A DNA stretch of 64,000 nucleotides from Phascolarctobacterium sp. Lineage in GTDB: Bacteria > Bacillota > Negativicutes > Acidaminococcales > Acidaminococcaceae. Under the pieces are notes generated by a model. That model ran no database searches, was not told where the DNA came from, and worked only from the letters and a program-made list of their open reading frames with translations. Of the stretch, positions 1 to 8,262 are shown in pieces. Numbering within the stretch: position 1 is the first letter of the stretch; the number at the start of each line of letters is the position of its first letter. The translations under genes and the position numbers were made by a program. The DNA lies in assembly GCF_030531065.1 (NCBI RefSeq), contig NZ_JAUNOQ010000008.1, positions 1 to 64,000 on the forward strand. Reading direction: 5' to 3'.

Positions 1-22
1 GTCCAGATTAAAGTTTTTTATG

Positions 23-1705
23 TTAGGAGTGTCCATTTTCTTGGGTACAGTTTAAATAATATCTAAATTCAGCAAAAACAGGAGTCCCTAACAGCAAAGA
101 AAAGAAAATGCTACACAACAATAAATAACAAAGCGCAACGCTCCAGTTACGGCGCGCAACGGCAAAGGAAAGCATAACCAGCAATACCCACGTATATGCT
201 GCGACATTATAGAACGCGCCCAACCCCCAAATTTTTTCTAATGATATTTTTTCTATAACTTTATTCACAGCTATTGGGCTCCGTTCAAGCCCGATATCGT
301 TTTTCTTTACTCCTTTTCCGTAAACCCAATATTTTATATTAGGATACCAATATCCCCTGGTTTGATGAAGCCACGCTATAAGATAATCCTTAGGGTATTT
401 TATTCCCAAGTCAAACCACATTTGAAAATATTCCCATTTATTAGCAGCGAAAAACTCTCCGTTGCGGCAATTTCCTTTAATCGGGTCGGAAATGTAAGGC
501 TTATACAGCCTGGGTATCCTTCGTACATCAATAATTTGCTCTAAAAGATATTTTTGCTTCTCTGTCAGCGGTCTATTATTCTTCACCACATAAGCTATCT
601 GCTGCAAAGGAATAGACAGTTTTTCAGAAAATTTCGCATCGCGAACTCCCAAAGACTCATAAAAAGGCCCTTTTACATAACTACTGAATATTATAGCCAA
701 AAATACTACCGCCACTAAATAATATTTTTTGAATTTGTACGAAAATAATATCAGAAAAGGCAGCCACAGAAGCAAGGCATAGTAACCGTTACTACGGAAC
801 AAACAAAACGCGCAGCATAATAAAAATAAACTTACATACAGAACAGCACTCTTCGAATTCATATGTCCAGAAAACGATAACGCTTTAACCAAAGCTAGTA
901 ACAACAGAACAGTAATCGCTCCATGAGTAATATCCTTCCAGATGGTCACGCTATAATAGCCATGAAAAGATACCAAGCCATAATACAACAATATTAAACA
1001 CACCAACAACCTATTGCCCGTTTTCACATAAATAAACCGGACCACAAGCGTAAAGCACACTGCTAAAAACAAAAGCTGGATAAAGCTAATAAACCCTATA
1101 ATCGCATTGATATCCTGAACGCCACAAGAACTGATAAATTCATACATTAACTTTAGCGTCATAGTATGAGCAATCGGGTGATGATTGACCAACGGCGCAA
1201 GCCCCAACACCTGTTTTATTTGGCTGATACTATCAGGCGTTAAGACAGCAGGGTAACACGCCAGCCAATAAGGTATCCAGCAGACCAGCAACCAACCGAA
1301 AGCAGTTAAAGAAACTACTGCAATTTTATTATAAGCCTGCTCCAGGGGAGTACTGTCACTAAGATACTTGTCGTATAAATCATAAAAAATTTGCAGCAAA
1401 CAGCTTAGGAAAAAGCCTGACCCCATCAGCAAAGCAAATATCTTTACCATATTTCTCTTTATATTTAATAATAAATCCGGCTCTCCTAAAGTCAAGAAAA
1501 GCGCAAGCAGCGCTCCGCACCATTTCGCTTCGTTCTGAATTTTGCAATCCGCATTAATTTTATAAAAATAATACGCCAACACTGCTATAAATAATGGAAA
1601 AATACTGACCGTTGATAACTTAAACAGATACGTCAAGGCAATAGACGTAACTATAGTTTTAAAATAAATATTACTAATAAAAGAGTAACGCCTCTCACCA
1701 ATCAT
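23..1705 (-). CDS. Polytopic membrane protein, DUF6020-like
   Basis: A 560-residue protein made almost entirely of hydrophobic segments (a dozen or so), with a conserved-looking loop around residues 152-180 (LTPDS followed by an NHHP stretch). This resembles the DUF6020 / GT-C-like membrane glycosyltransferase families. The gene is last in a three-gene operon behind a GtrA-like protein and a GT2 glycosyltransferase. A role in transferring a lipid-linked sugar to a surface glycan is therefore inferred by analogy with gtr loci. It starts 1 bp before the stop of the GtrA-like gene ends, so translation is probably coupled. The DNA is AT-rich compared with the housekeeping genes to the right, suggesting accessory origin. 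The family assignment is by pattern only, and the acceptor is unknown. Confidence 0.6.
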   Translation of the reverse strand: MIGERRYSFISNIYFKTIVTSIALTYLFKLSTVSIFPLFIAVLAYYFYKINADCKIQNEAKWCGALLALFLTLGEPDLLLNIKRNMVKIFALLMGSGFFLSCLLQIFYDLYDKYLSDSTPLEQAYNKIAVVSLTAFGWLLVCWIPYWLACYPAVLTPDSISQIKQVLGLAPLVNHHPIAHTMTLKLMYEFISSCGVQDINAIIGFISFIQLLFLAVCFTLVVRFIYVKTGNRLLVCLILLYYGLVSFHGYYSVTIWKDITHGAITVLLLLALVKALSFSGHMNSKSAVLYVSLFLLCCAFCLFRSNGYYALLLWLPFLILFSYKFKKYYLVAVVFLAIIFSSYVKGPFYESLGVRDAKFSEKLSIPLQQIAYVVKNNRPLTEKQKYLLEQIIDVRRIPRLYKPYISDPIKGNCRNGEFFAANKWEYFQMWFDLGIKYPKDYLIAWLHQTRGYWYPNIKYWVYGKGVKKNDIGLERSPIAVNKVIEKISLEKIWGLGAFYNVAAYTWVLLVMLSFAVARRNWSVALCYLLLCSIFFSLLLGTPVFAEFRYYLNCTQENGHS

Positions 1706-2086
1706 TTATCCCTTAACCGCCTTTCGCTTCATAATATAATTCCAAAACATAACGACTACAGTCGATATTATTTTAGCTTTCATGTAATAGAGTAAACAAA
1801 TCTCTACCAGTACATACATACAGAACTGATTAAGGCCCAAACCTGCTATGCTGCTAACGATAAACAGCAGTTGTCTCTTAGCGGTTGATTCAACTGCCTT
1901 CTGAAAAACATATCTTACGCATAACCAATAGTTTAACAGCAAAGATATAGAAAAAGATATGGCGGCAGAATACAAATACCTGACTCCCAAAAATTCTGTA
2001 TAAAAATAGAGCAGTCCATAATCCACCACAAACGATAAACAGCCAACTAAGCCAAAACGTATTACTTCAAAAAATAATTTCTGCAT
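1706..2086 (-). CDS. GtrA-like flippase family protein
   Basis: A 126-residue protein with four hydrophobic segments. The start (FEVIRFGLVGCLSFVVDYGL) has the typical GtrA opening (F..VG......D...). Members of this family are thought to flip undecaprenyl-phosphate-linked sugars across the cytoplasmic membrane. Its ATG overlaps the TAA of the upstream glycosyltransferase by one base (TAATG), indicating translational coupling. The pairing GT2 + GtrA + polytopic protein is the standard arrangement of bactoprenol-linked glycosylation loci. Family membership is well supported; the sugar is not known. Confidence 0.85.
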   Translation of the reverse strand: MQKLFFEVIRFGLVGCLSFVVDYGLLYFYTEFLGVRYLYSAAISFSISLLLNYWLCVRYVFQKAVESTAKRQLLFIVSSIAGLGLNQFCMYVLVEICLLYYMKAKIISTVVVMFWNYIMKRKAVKG

Positions 2087-3021
2087 TACTTTTTCAATAA
2101 TAAAAGCATAGCGTTCATCTGTATTTCAAAATTTTTGCGGCAGTTCTTAGCATTAGTGTCTAAAATCAATCCGCACACTATGGAAAGAACGGCAGCTAAC
2201 ATACAAAAGCCGCTCACGATTAGTGTAGGAACCCTTGGCACCAAACCATTCTGCACATACTCTATAAATACAGGAATAAAAAGTCCTATAGAAAGAAAAG
2301 TAAGCAATAAAGCAACTATGCCAAAAAATTTTAATGGCTTATAATCTCTGTACAAATTAAAAATAGTCATAATCACTTTGGCGCCATCACTATAAGTGTT
2401 CAGCTTGCTAACGCTGCCTGACGGTCTGTCCCTATATGTGACAGGAATACTTGTTATCACTAAATTATTATCAAGAGCATGAATAGTCATTTCTGTTTCT
2501 ATTTCAAAGCCTTTAGAAAGAACGGGAAAACTTTTAACAAATATGGGACTAAAAGCACGATACCCAGTCATAACGTCTAAAATTTTTTCTTTAGGCCGCC
2601 ATAGCATATTGATGCTGTTTCTTACGATAACATTCCCAATATTATGAAAAGGGCGTTTATTTTCATTAAAATACGTTGAAGATAACCTGTCGCCAATAAC
2701 CATATCTGCACCCTTATCTAATACCGCATTACACATTTCCCGCGCATTTTCAGAGGGATAAGTATCATCTCCATCTATCATTAAGAAGCAATCAGCCTCT
2801 ATATCTCTGAACATAGAACGAATAACATTTCCCTTGCCCTGCCTATATTCATAGCGCACAATAGCTCCTGCCTGCTCAGCAATTTTATCTGTCTGGTCCG
2901 ATGAATTATTATCGTAAACATAAATATCTGCTTCCGGTAATGCTTTTTTAAAATCAGAAACGACCTTCGCTATAGTTAAACTTTCATTATAACAAGGAAT
3001 TAAAACTGCTATTTTACTCAC
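2086..3021 (-). CDS. Family 2 glycosyltransferase, DPM1/GtrB-like
   Basis: An N-terminal GT-A domain opens with IAVLIPCYNES, followed by a nucleotide-sugar site with IDGDDTY around residue 90. The C-terminus has two hydrophobic segments (about residues 225-290). This is the architecture of dolichyl/bactoprenyl-phosphate sugar synthases, which load a sugar onto the lipid carrier at the inner face of the membrane. I choose the GTG at 3021, since AAGAGGTG lies 6 nt upstream. The longer frame reaching 3039 would place that ribosome site inside the gene. It is the first gene of the operon and has a consensus promoter (3098-3126). Confidence 0.85.
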   Translation of the reverse strand: MSKIAVLIPCYNESLTIAKVVSDFKKALPEADIYVYDNNSSDQTDKIAEQAGAIVRYEYRQGKGNVIRSMFRDIEADCFLMIDGDDTYPSENAREMCNAVLDKGADMVIGDRLSSTYFNENKRPFHNIGNVIVRNSINMLWRPKEKILDVMTGYRAFSPIFVKSFPVLSKGFEIETEMTIHALDNNLVITSIPVTYRDRPSGSVSKLNTYSDGAKVIMTIFNLYRDYKPLKFFGIVALLLTFLSIGLFIPVFIEYVQNGLVPRVPTLIVSGFCMLAAVLSIVCGLILDTNAKNCRKNFEIQMNAMLLLLKK

Positions 3022-3097
3022 GATACACCTCTTAGTCACAACAGCAACACCGTAATGTCGAAAATTTCACGAAAATTTTTCTCTAATATTTAATGAT

Positions 3098-3126
3098 AGT
3101 ATAGCAGTTGTCGACATCATTGTCAA
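3098..3126 (-). promoter_or_regulatory. Sigma-70 promoter of the glycosylation operon
   Basis: On the minus strand TTGACA (3121-3126) and TATACT (3098-3103) are separated by exactly 17 bp. It drives the GT2-gtrA-polytopic operon; the leader to the GTG at 3021 is roughly 70 nt. Confidence 0.8.
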
Positions 3127-3212
3127 ATCATAGTGATAGCACCTTGAAAGTATACAGAAACTATTTCGAAAGCTAATATAATAACATAATCTAAAGAAAG
3201 CAGGTTATGCTT

Positions 3213-3377
3213 ATGCCATCATTACTACCTATTTTTTCTCTACGTATTCCTGAGGAACTACTAGAAGAAATAAAGCTTATAGCAAACGAAAATTGCCGTT
3301 CTACCAACAAAGAAATAGAATATGCACTAACACAGTATGTAAAAAAATATCATCAGGAGAAAAGCAAAAGAGACTAG
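3213..3377 (+). CDS. Small Arc-type ribbon-helix-helix protein
   Basis: A 54-residue protein (56 if the ATG at 3207 is used). It has a short beta strand (FSLRIP) followed by two helices with the RSTNKEIE turn typical of Arc/MetJ-like DNA-binding proteins. Position 3213 is preferred because GCAGG lies 8 nt upstream; for 3207 the spacing would be only 2 nt. The stop codon is inside the left arm of a strong terminator. The protein resembles the ribbon-helix-helix protein at 30760-31008 (shared LRI, IA.N..RS.NKEIE pattern). It stands alone, divergent to the glycosylation operon, which it could regulate; the target is unknown. Confidence 0.75.
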   Translation: MPSLLPIFSLRIPEELLEEIKLIANENCRSTNKEIEYALTQYVKKYHQEKSKRD

Positions 3378-3422
3378 CTTAAAGCTGATACGTTAGTTAT
3401 TATCAGTTTTAACTAGTCTCTT
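3368..3422 (+). terminator. Rho-independent terminator after the RHH gene
   Basis: Arms AAGAGACTAG (3368-3377) and CTAGTCTCTT (3413-3422) form a 10-bp stem. A second inner stem (GCTGATA/TATCAG-type) and a T-rich tail follow. The left arm includes the TAG stop of the small gene. Confidence 0.8.
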
Positions 3423-3443
3423 ACTTTATCTGTAAAAAATGAA

Positions 3444-3475
3444 ATAACCGTGCTAACTTTCGTCAACACGGTTAT
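3444..3475 (-). terminator. Terminator of the rpsU-yqeY operon
   Basis: ATAACCGTG (3444-3452) pairs with CACGGTTAT (3467-3475), followed on the minus strand by a run of T. It lies just 6 nt beyond the yqeY stop codon. Confidence 0.8.
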
Positions 3476-3480
3476 CATAA

Positions 3481-3930
3481 TCATTTGAGCAATTCACGAA
3501 CTATAGCGTTAATGCGTTTGCCATCTGCGCGGCCTTTAGTTCTGGCCATGACAGCCGGCATCACCTTACCCATATCCTTGGGGCTGGCAGCGCCGACAGC
3601 GGCAATTACTTCAGCTACGATAGCTTTCAGTTCGTCATCACCGAGAGCCTCGGGAAGATATTTCTTTAAGATAGCAATTTCTTCCTTAGCTTGGGCAACC
3701 AATTCTTCGCGTCCGGCTTTCTGGAATTCCTCCAGAGAATCCTGACGCATCTTGACCTCTTTCATCAGGACTGCAAGAACCTCATCGTCAGTGAGTTCCT
3801 TTTTGTCGTTGATTTCAACGTTCTTAATATTAGCGCGTACCATGCGGATAACGGATAAGCGCAGCTTGCCCGCTTCTCTTTCCTTCATGGCCTGCTTCAT
3901 ATCGTTAGTCAATTGGTCTTTTATAGACAT
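3481..3930 (-). CDS. yqeY: GatB/YqeY domain protein
   Basis: A 149-residue protein of the YqeY family, a stand-alone relative of the tRNA-binding tail domain of the amidotransferase subunit GatB. The helical N-terminal part (residues 1-90) and the C-terminal segment with SPKDMGKVMPAVMAR are characteristic. Its biochemical role is not settled; it is usually found beside rpsU, as here. I place the start at ATG 3930, 8 nt after GGAGG. The frame extends to an upstream TTG that is part of the ribosome site itself. It lies directly downstream of rpsU, in the same transcript. Confidence 0.9.
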   Translation of the reverse strand: MSIKDQLTNDMKQAMKEREAGKLRLSVIRMVRANIKNVEINDKKELTDDEVLAVLMKEVKMRQDSLEEFQKAGREELVAQAKEEIAILKKYLPEALGDDELKAIVAEVIAAVGAASPKDMGKVMPAVMARTKGRADGKRINAIVRELLK

Positions 3931-3945
3931 ACAGCCCGCCTCCAA

Positions 3946-4122
3946 TTATCTGGTTTTACGTTTTCTGGCTGCTTCGGATTTTTTCTTACGGGCAACGCTG
4001 GGCTTTTCATAATGCTCGCGTTTTCTTACCTCAGAAAGAATGCCTGCCTTTTGGGTTGCTCTTTTAAATCTGCGCAGTGCGCTGTCTAAAGTTTCATTCT
4101 TGCCAACTTTAATTTCTGCCAT
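3946..4122 (-). CDS. rpsU: 30S ribosomal protein S21
   Basis: A 58-residue, very basic protein matching bS21 over its full length ([16 protein letters not shown] core, lysine/arginine-rich tail ending in KRKTR). It binds the 3' domain of 16S rRNA and aids initiation. The start at 4122 is set by GGAGGGAG 5-6 nt upstream. The gene is first in the rpsU-yqeY operon and has a near-consensus promoter about 85 bp upstream. Confidence 0.97.
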   Translation of the reverse strand: MAEIKVGKNETLDSALRRFKRATQKAGILSEVRKREHYEKPSVARKKKSEAARKRKTR

Positions 4123-4207
4123 CTGATCTCCCTCCCTCCACACACTTAGGGAAGTGTATATGCAAATTAAGTTTCAGGCGTTGCCACCTAAAAACACTTA
4201 CTGACCT

Positions 4208-4236
4208 ATTATACAGGAAAAGACAACTGTTGTCAA
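4208..4236 (-). promoter_or_regulatory. Promoter of rpsU-yqeY
   Basis: TTGACA (4231-4236) and TATAAT (4208-4213) on the minus strand, both perfect consensus, with a 17-bp spacer. It overlaps the tail of the upstream HIT gene region. Confidence 0.88.
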
Positions 4237-4241
4237 TATTT

Positions 4242-4580
4242 TCAGCAGGGAGGCCAGCCTAATACTTTGCCGCCGATCACATGGATGTGCAGATGCTTAA
4301 CGGTTTGGCCGCCGTCGTCGCCGGTGTTGATAACAACGCGAAAGCCCTTTTCGGCAATGCCTGTTTTTTCAGCAATCAGCTTAACCTTGCTCAGCATATA
4401 AGCAACCAGCTCAGGGTCGGCTTCGACAATATTAGCGGTATGATCCTTGGGCAGCAGCAGCACATGTACGGGAGCGGCCGGAGCCACGTCGTTAATCGCG
4501 ATCATTCTATCGTCTTCATATACTTTGGCGGAAGGGATATCGCCCTTGATTATTTTACAAAAAATACAATTCTCAGCCAT
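4242..4580 (-). CDS. HIT family protein (HinT-like)
   Basis: A 112-residue histidine-triad nucleotide hydrolase. The catalytic HLHIH motif is at residues 96-100 and the N-terminal CIFCKIIKG segment is typical of bacterial HinT. Family members cleave purine nucleoside phosphoramidates such as aminoacyl-AMP. The length is normal for the family. GGAGG lies about 10 nt before the ATG. It sits between mtaB and rpsU on the same strand, a common Firmicute arrangement. Confidence 0.95.
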   Translation of the reverse strand: MAENCIFCKIIKGDIPSAKVYEDDRMIAINDVAPAAPVHVLLLPKDHTANIVEADPELVAYMLSKVKLIAEKTGIAEKGFRVVINTGDDGGQTVKHLHIHVIGGKVLGWPPC

Positions 4581-4664
4581 GGTTCATTTTCCTCCTCTCA
4601 TTCTTATCTATCTTGTTTATATTCTAGCTTTAATTTTAAATTCCTGCTAAAAAGAAAGATTATT

Positions 4665-5978
4665 TTATGCCAGCTCGCCCGTCAGCCAATCGTCCTGCAC
4701 GCCGGTGAGCTTAACGCGGCGAATTTCTCCCGCCAGCTCCGGCGTACCGCGAACTACTACGCGCAGGTACGGTCCGCACAAGCCCTCCATATGCTCCGCG
4801 TCCACAGGCTGCTCGAACAGCACCTCTTCCGTGCGCCCCACCATGGACGCCAGCGTTTCCTGATGCATGGCCGCGTCCAGCTCCGCCAGCTCGGCGGCGC
4901 GCTGCGCCTTTACCGCCTCGTCCACCTGCTCAGGCATCGCCGCAGCAGGAGTACCCTTGCGCTTGGAATAAGGGAAAATATGCATCTTGGCAAAGCCGCA
5001 CTGACGCGCAAAGTCCAGCGTCGTCAGGAAATCCTCCTCCGTTTCTCCGGGGAAGCCCACAATAACGTCCGTAGTAATCGCCACATCAGGCACCTGTTGG
5101 CGAATCTCCTGCAATAATTTGGCAAAGCGCGCCGTATCATAAGGCCGGTGCATAGCCCGCAGCACCTTATCGCAGCCGCTTTGCAGCGGCAGATGCAGAT
5201 GCCTGCACAAACGCGGCTCCCGCGCCATCAGTTCCAGCAAGCGCGGCTCCACCTCTACCGATTCTAAACTGCCTAGGCGCAGGCGGCGCACGCCCTCCAC
5301 GCTTAAAGCGGCCTGTACCGCATCATACAGGGTAACGTGCCGCCCTTCCTTGAGCAGCTCCTTGCCATAGCAGCCCAAATGAATGCCGATGAGCACGACC
5401 TCCTTGTAGCCAGCCGCCACAAGTTTGGCAACCTCTTCCCGGATGCCTGGCAGACTGCGGCTGCGCAGCGGTCCGCGGGCAAAGGGGATAATACAGTAGG
5501 TGCAGTATTGGTTGCAGCCCTCCTGGATTTTTAAGAAGGCCCGCGTTTTATCAGTTTCCGTACCGACGCCCAGCTCCTCAAATTTAGTATCCACCGTCAT
5601 CTGCTGCACATTATCCAAAACCGTTGTTTCCTTGCGCTCCAAGGCCTGCTCCACCAGCTCCACAATGCGGCCGCGCTCCTGATTGCCGATGATTACGTCC
5701 ACGCCCTCAATAGCGCGCACTTCCTCCGGCGCTGTCTGCGGATAACACCCCGTAACCACTACCAGCGACAGCGGACTGCGGCGCACGGCGCGGTTAATGA
5801 TCTGCCGCGACTTGCGCTGCCCCGTATTCGTCACCACGCAGGTATTGATCAAATAAACATCGGCCGACTCGGCAAAGCCCACCACCTCGTAACCGGCGGC
5901 GCGGAAAATGCTCTCCATGCTCGCCGTATCCGCCTGATTAACCTTACAGCCCAAGGTATAAAAAGCAATTTTTTTCAT
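4665..5978 (-). CDS. mtaB: tRNA t6A37 methylthiotransferase MtaB
   Basis: A radical-SAM methylthiotransferase of 437 residues. The N-terminal UPF0004 domain has Cys11, Cys47 and Cys78 for the auxiliary Fe-S cluster. The radical-SAM triad is C155-x3-C159-x2-C162, and a C-terminal TRAM-like region follows. The opening KKIAFYTLGCKVNQ is characteristic of MtaB (YqeV), which converts t6A37 to ms2t6A37 in tRNAs reading ANN codons. It follows rsmE by 6 bp, in the normal prmA-rsmE-mtaB order. Confidence 0.95.
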   Translation of the reverse strand: MKKIAFYTLGCKVNQADTASMESIFRAAGYEVVGFAESADVYLINTCVVTNTGQRKSRQIINRAVRRSPLSLVVVTGCYPQTAPEEVRAIEGVDVIIGNQERGRIVELVEQALERKETTVLDNVQQMTVDTKFEELGVGTETDKTRAFLKIQEGCNQYCTYCIIPFARGPLRSRSLPGIREEVAKLVAAGYKEVVLIGIHLGCYGKELLKEGRHVTLYDAVQAALSVEGVRRLRLGSLESVEVEPRLLELMAREPRLCRHLHLPLQSGCDKVLRAMHRPYDTARFAKLLQEIRQQVPDVAITTDVIVGFPGETEEDFLTTLDFARQCGFAKMHIFPYSKRKGTPAAAMPEQVDEAVKAQRAAELAELDAAMHQETLASMVGRTEEVLFEQPVDAEHMEGLCGPYLRVVVRGTPELAGEIRRVKLTGVQDDWLTGELA

Positions 5979-5984
5979 CTATGG

Positions 5985-6725
5985 TTAATCTCCTAAATCT
6001 CCTTTTTCATAAAAAATAGCGCTGATCGCTACCAGGCCTGCCGTCTCCGCCCGCAGTATCCGCCTGCCCAGCGTAACCGGCGTCGCCCCGGCCGCCCGCG
6101 CCTGCTCCAGCTCGTTCTCGCTGATGCCGCCCTCCGGCCCGATAATCAGCAACAGCTCGCTGATATTGGCGGCGTCCGCCTCCCGCAGCGCTGCCTTCAG
6201 GCTCAAGCGGTCCTCGCACTCGTAAGCGATAATCTTCGTCTGGCAGGGATTATTCGCCAGCATCTGCGCCATAGTCTGCACCGGCTGCACCCGGGGAATA
6301 ATATCGCGCTTGCTCTGCTTGGCGGCGCTTTCGGCAATTTTTTGCCAGCGCTCCACCTTTTTAACGGCTTTAACGCCCTCCAGGCGCACCACGGAATGCT
6401 CCATAGCCACCGGCACAATGCTGTAGGCTCCCATCTCCACGGCCTTCTGAATGATGAAATCCATTTTTTCGCCCTTGGCCAGACCCTGCGCCAGCACCAG
6501 CTGCACGCGGGGCTCGTGGCTTTCGGCCAGCTTTTCCAGGCAGCGCACATAAACGCGCTCCCCGTCGATAGACGTAATCTGCGCCACCGCGCTGACCCCG
6601 TCGTCGCTGACGATTTGCAGCTTATCGCCGGGCTGCATGCGCAGCACCTTGCCAATATGCCGCGCGTCCACGCCCTCCAAATACATTTCTTCATTATATA
6701 ATTGAGGTATAAAAAAACGATGCAT
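5985..6725 (-). CDS. rsmE: 16S rRNA (uracil1498-N3)-methyltransferase
   Basis: A 246-residue SPOUT-class methylase. It has an N-terminal PUA-like domain (RFFIPQLYN... HIGKVLRMQPGD) and the C-terminal trefoil knot with GPEGGISENELE and the LGRRILRAETA loop that binds S-adenosylmethionine. It methylates U1498 of 16S rRNA in the assembled small subunit. AGGAGA precedes the ATG by 5 nt. It is separated from prmA by a 100-bp palindromic repeat. Confidence 0.96.
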   Translation of the reverse strand: MHRFFIPQLYNEEMYLEGVDARHIGKVLRMQPGDKLQIVSDDGVSAVAQITSIDGERVYVRCLEKLAESHEPRVQLVLAQGLAKGEKMDFIIQKAVEMGAYSIVPVAMEHSVVRLEGVKAVKKVERWQKIAESAAKQSKRDIIPRVQPVQTMAQMLANNPCQTKIIAYECEDRLSLKAALREADAANISELLLIIGPEGGISENELEQARAAGATPVTLGRRILRAETAGLVAISAIFYEKGDLGD

Positions 6726-6752
6726 ATATTTCTCCTGCTTGTTTAAAACTAA

Positions 6753-6852
6753 GACTGCTCAGAAGGCGTCAGATGCTAGGCGCGGCGACGACGGCGTACA
6801 TAGTAGTACTCCTAGGAGCCGCAACAACGCAGATGACGCCTTATGGGCAGTC
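6753..6852. repeat. 100-bp imperfect palindromic intergenic repeat
   Basis: It fills the prmA-rsmE gap. The outer arms GACTGC (6753-6758) and GCAGTC (6847-6852), and the inner arms AAGGCGTC (6763-6770) and GACGCCTT (6835-6842), pair perfectly. The GC-rich centre carries further short dyads (GCTAGG/CCTAGG, GTAC/GTAC). It looks like a dispersed, MITE- or REP-like element rather than a simple terminator, because there is no T-run. The second copy needed to prove dispersal is not in this window. Confidence 0.6.
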
Positions 6853-6858
6853 GCATAA

Positions 6859-7794
6859 TTATTTTTTCCTCATCTGCATCACAACCCAGCCGCCGCGCCT
6901 ATCCACAGCGTCCACATGCATGCCCTGCAGCTCAGCTTCTGCCGCCACGTCGGCCATACGCTCCTCGATAATGCCGCTGGCCAAAAACAGGCCGCCGTCC
7001 TTCAGCTTGCCGGGAACGTCCTTCAGCAGCAGAATAATAATATCAGCGATAATATTAGCGATAATCACATCCGCTTTACCCTCGGTGCCGTGCAGCAAAT
7101 CGCCCTCGCGCACCTCAATCTTAGCGCTCAAATGATTATTCGCCACATTCTCGCGGGCTACGCGCACAGCCACGCCGTCGATATCCACCGCCTTAACCTC
7201 TTGAGCGCCGCACAGCGCCGCCGCAATAGCCAGAATACCGCTGCCCGTGCCCACGTCAAAAACCACGGCATTCTTGGGCAGCACTCGCTCCAGGCGCTCC
7301 ATCATCATATTCGTAGTATGGTGCGTACCCGTGCCAAAGGCCATGCCGGGGTCAATTTCGATAACGTGTTCCCCTGCCTTGGGCTCGTATTCCTCCCAGC
7401 TGGGCTTAATCACCAGCGATTTACCCACATGCGTCACATGAAAATACTGCTTCCATTCATTGGCCCAATCCTGCTCGGACACCCGGCGGAAGCGCGTATT
7501 GCCAAAGCGGTACTTGCCGATGCGCTCCTCTACCTCCTGTAAAGCGGCTTCAATCTGCGCCAAACGCGGCTGCAGCCGATCATCGTCAGCATAATAGCCG
7601 CTGACCGTTACCACCTCGGTATTCTGCTGCTCCGGAATATCGCACAGCTCCCAGGTGCCGCTGCTGCGCAGCTCGTTAATCAGCCGCGGGTCCTCGATAG
7701 CCACGCCCTTCGACCCAGCCTCCGTCAAAATATCCGAAACAGCCTCCACCGCCTCGTGCGTCACAGCCACATTAACCTCTATCCAATCGTTCAT
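6859..7794 (-). CDS. prmA: Ribosomal protein L11 methyltransferase
   Basis: A 311-residue class I methylase. An N-terminal substrate-recognition domain (DWIEVNVAVTHEAVEAVSD) precedes the Rossmann domain with the SAM motif DVGTGSGILAIAAA (about residue 180) and the catalytic-site motif NIIADI. It trimethylates ribosomal protein L11. The length is normal. It is the first gene in the prmA-rsmE-mtaB series; a TATAAT-like -10 is visible at 7846-7851 but the -35 is poor. Confidence 0.96.
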   Translation of the reverse strand: MNDWIEVNVAVTHEAVEAVSDILTEAGSKGVAIEDPRLINELRSSGTWELCDIPEQQNTEVVTVSGYYADDDRLQPRLAQIEAALQEVEERIGKYRFGNTRFRRVSEQDWANEWKQYFHVTHVGKSLVIKPSWEEYEPKAGEHVIEIDPGMAFGTGTHHTTNMMMERLERVLPKNAVVFDVGTGSGILAIAAALCGAQEVKAVDIDGVAVRVARENVANNHLSAKIEVREGDLLHGTEGKADVIIANIIADIIILLLKDVPGKLKDGGLFLASGIIEERMADVAAEAELQGMHVDAVDRRGGWVVMQMRKK

Positions 7795-7906
7795 CTATCT
7801 TCAAACTCCCTTCGCAAAATTTATCGCTTGCTTATTTATCATTCTATTATACACTATCGCGCTATGAATTGCACAGCTATCCAACAAAATTCATGTGCAT
7901 TTTCTC

Positions 7907-7935
7907 TTGACGATGCTAAATTTTAATTTTATACT
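7907..7935 (+). promoter_or_regulatory. Plus-strand promoter with a long leader before ilvA
   Basis: TTGACG (7907-7912), a 17-bp spacer and TATACT (7930-7935). The next plus-strand gene is ilvA at 8263. The transcript would thus carry a leader of about 320 nt containing the composite repeat at 8038-8163, unless it ends as a small RNA. Confidence 0.55.
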
Positions 7936-8037
7936 TTATTTATGCGAAGGGTTAGCGTTACGTCAACAGCTTGTACACTGTGATAAGCTATTGTACTTTT
8001 AGGCAAAGCAATATCCTTAGTCATTTTTCAAAGCCAA

Positions 8038-8163
8038 ATTATCTCCCCCTGTCTCGCTCACGCTCGACCTCCCCCTCTAAGAGGGGGAACAAACAAAAGA
8101 TAATTGAAAAGCCATTGTGCTCCCTCTTTGAGGGAGCTGTCACCGCAGGTGACTGAGGGAGTT
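8038..8163. repeat. Composite inverted-repeat element upstream of ilvA
   Basis: This is the main content of the 468-bp prmA-ilvA gap. The left half has a C-rich/G-rich hairpin (CCCCCTCT/AGAGGGGG, about 8072-8089) preceded by CTCGCTCACGCTCGAC. The right half has CTCCCTCTTTGAGGGAG followed by the dyad TCACC/GGTGA and a further GAGGGAG. The modules look like pieces of dispersed palindromic elements common in gut Firmicutes. No coding potential was seen. Confidence 0.6.
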
Positions 8164-8262
8164 ATATTTGCATAAAATTATGATGCCTTACAAGCGCGAC
8201 GTTCAACAATTCGCATCATTTTATATTGTTATTGTAAAATAAGGGAAAAAGGAAGTGCCGCA

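Noticed and set aside
40-60. GGGTACAGTTTAA match between the left end of the window and 44472
   Set aside because: The left occurrence is inside coding sequence and the match is short, so chance is sufficient.
7936-8262. T-box or other known riboswitch before ilvA
   Set aside because: No T-box consensus sequence was found; the hairpins belong to a repetitive element.
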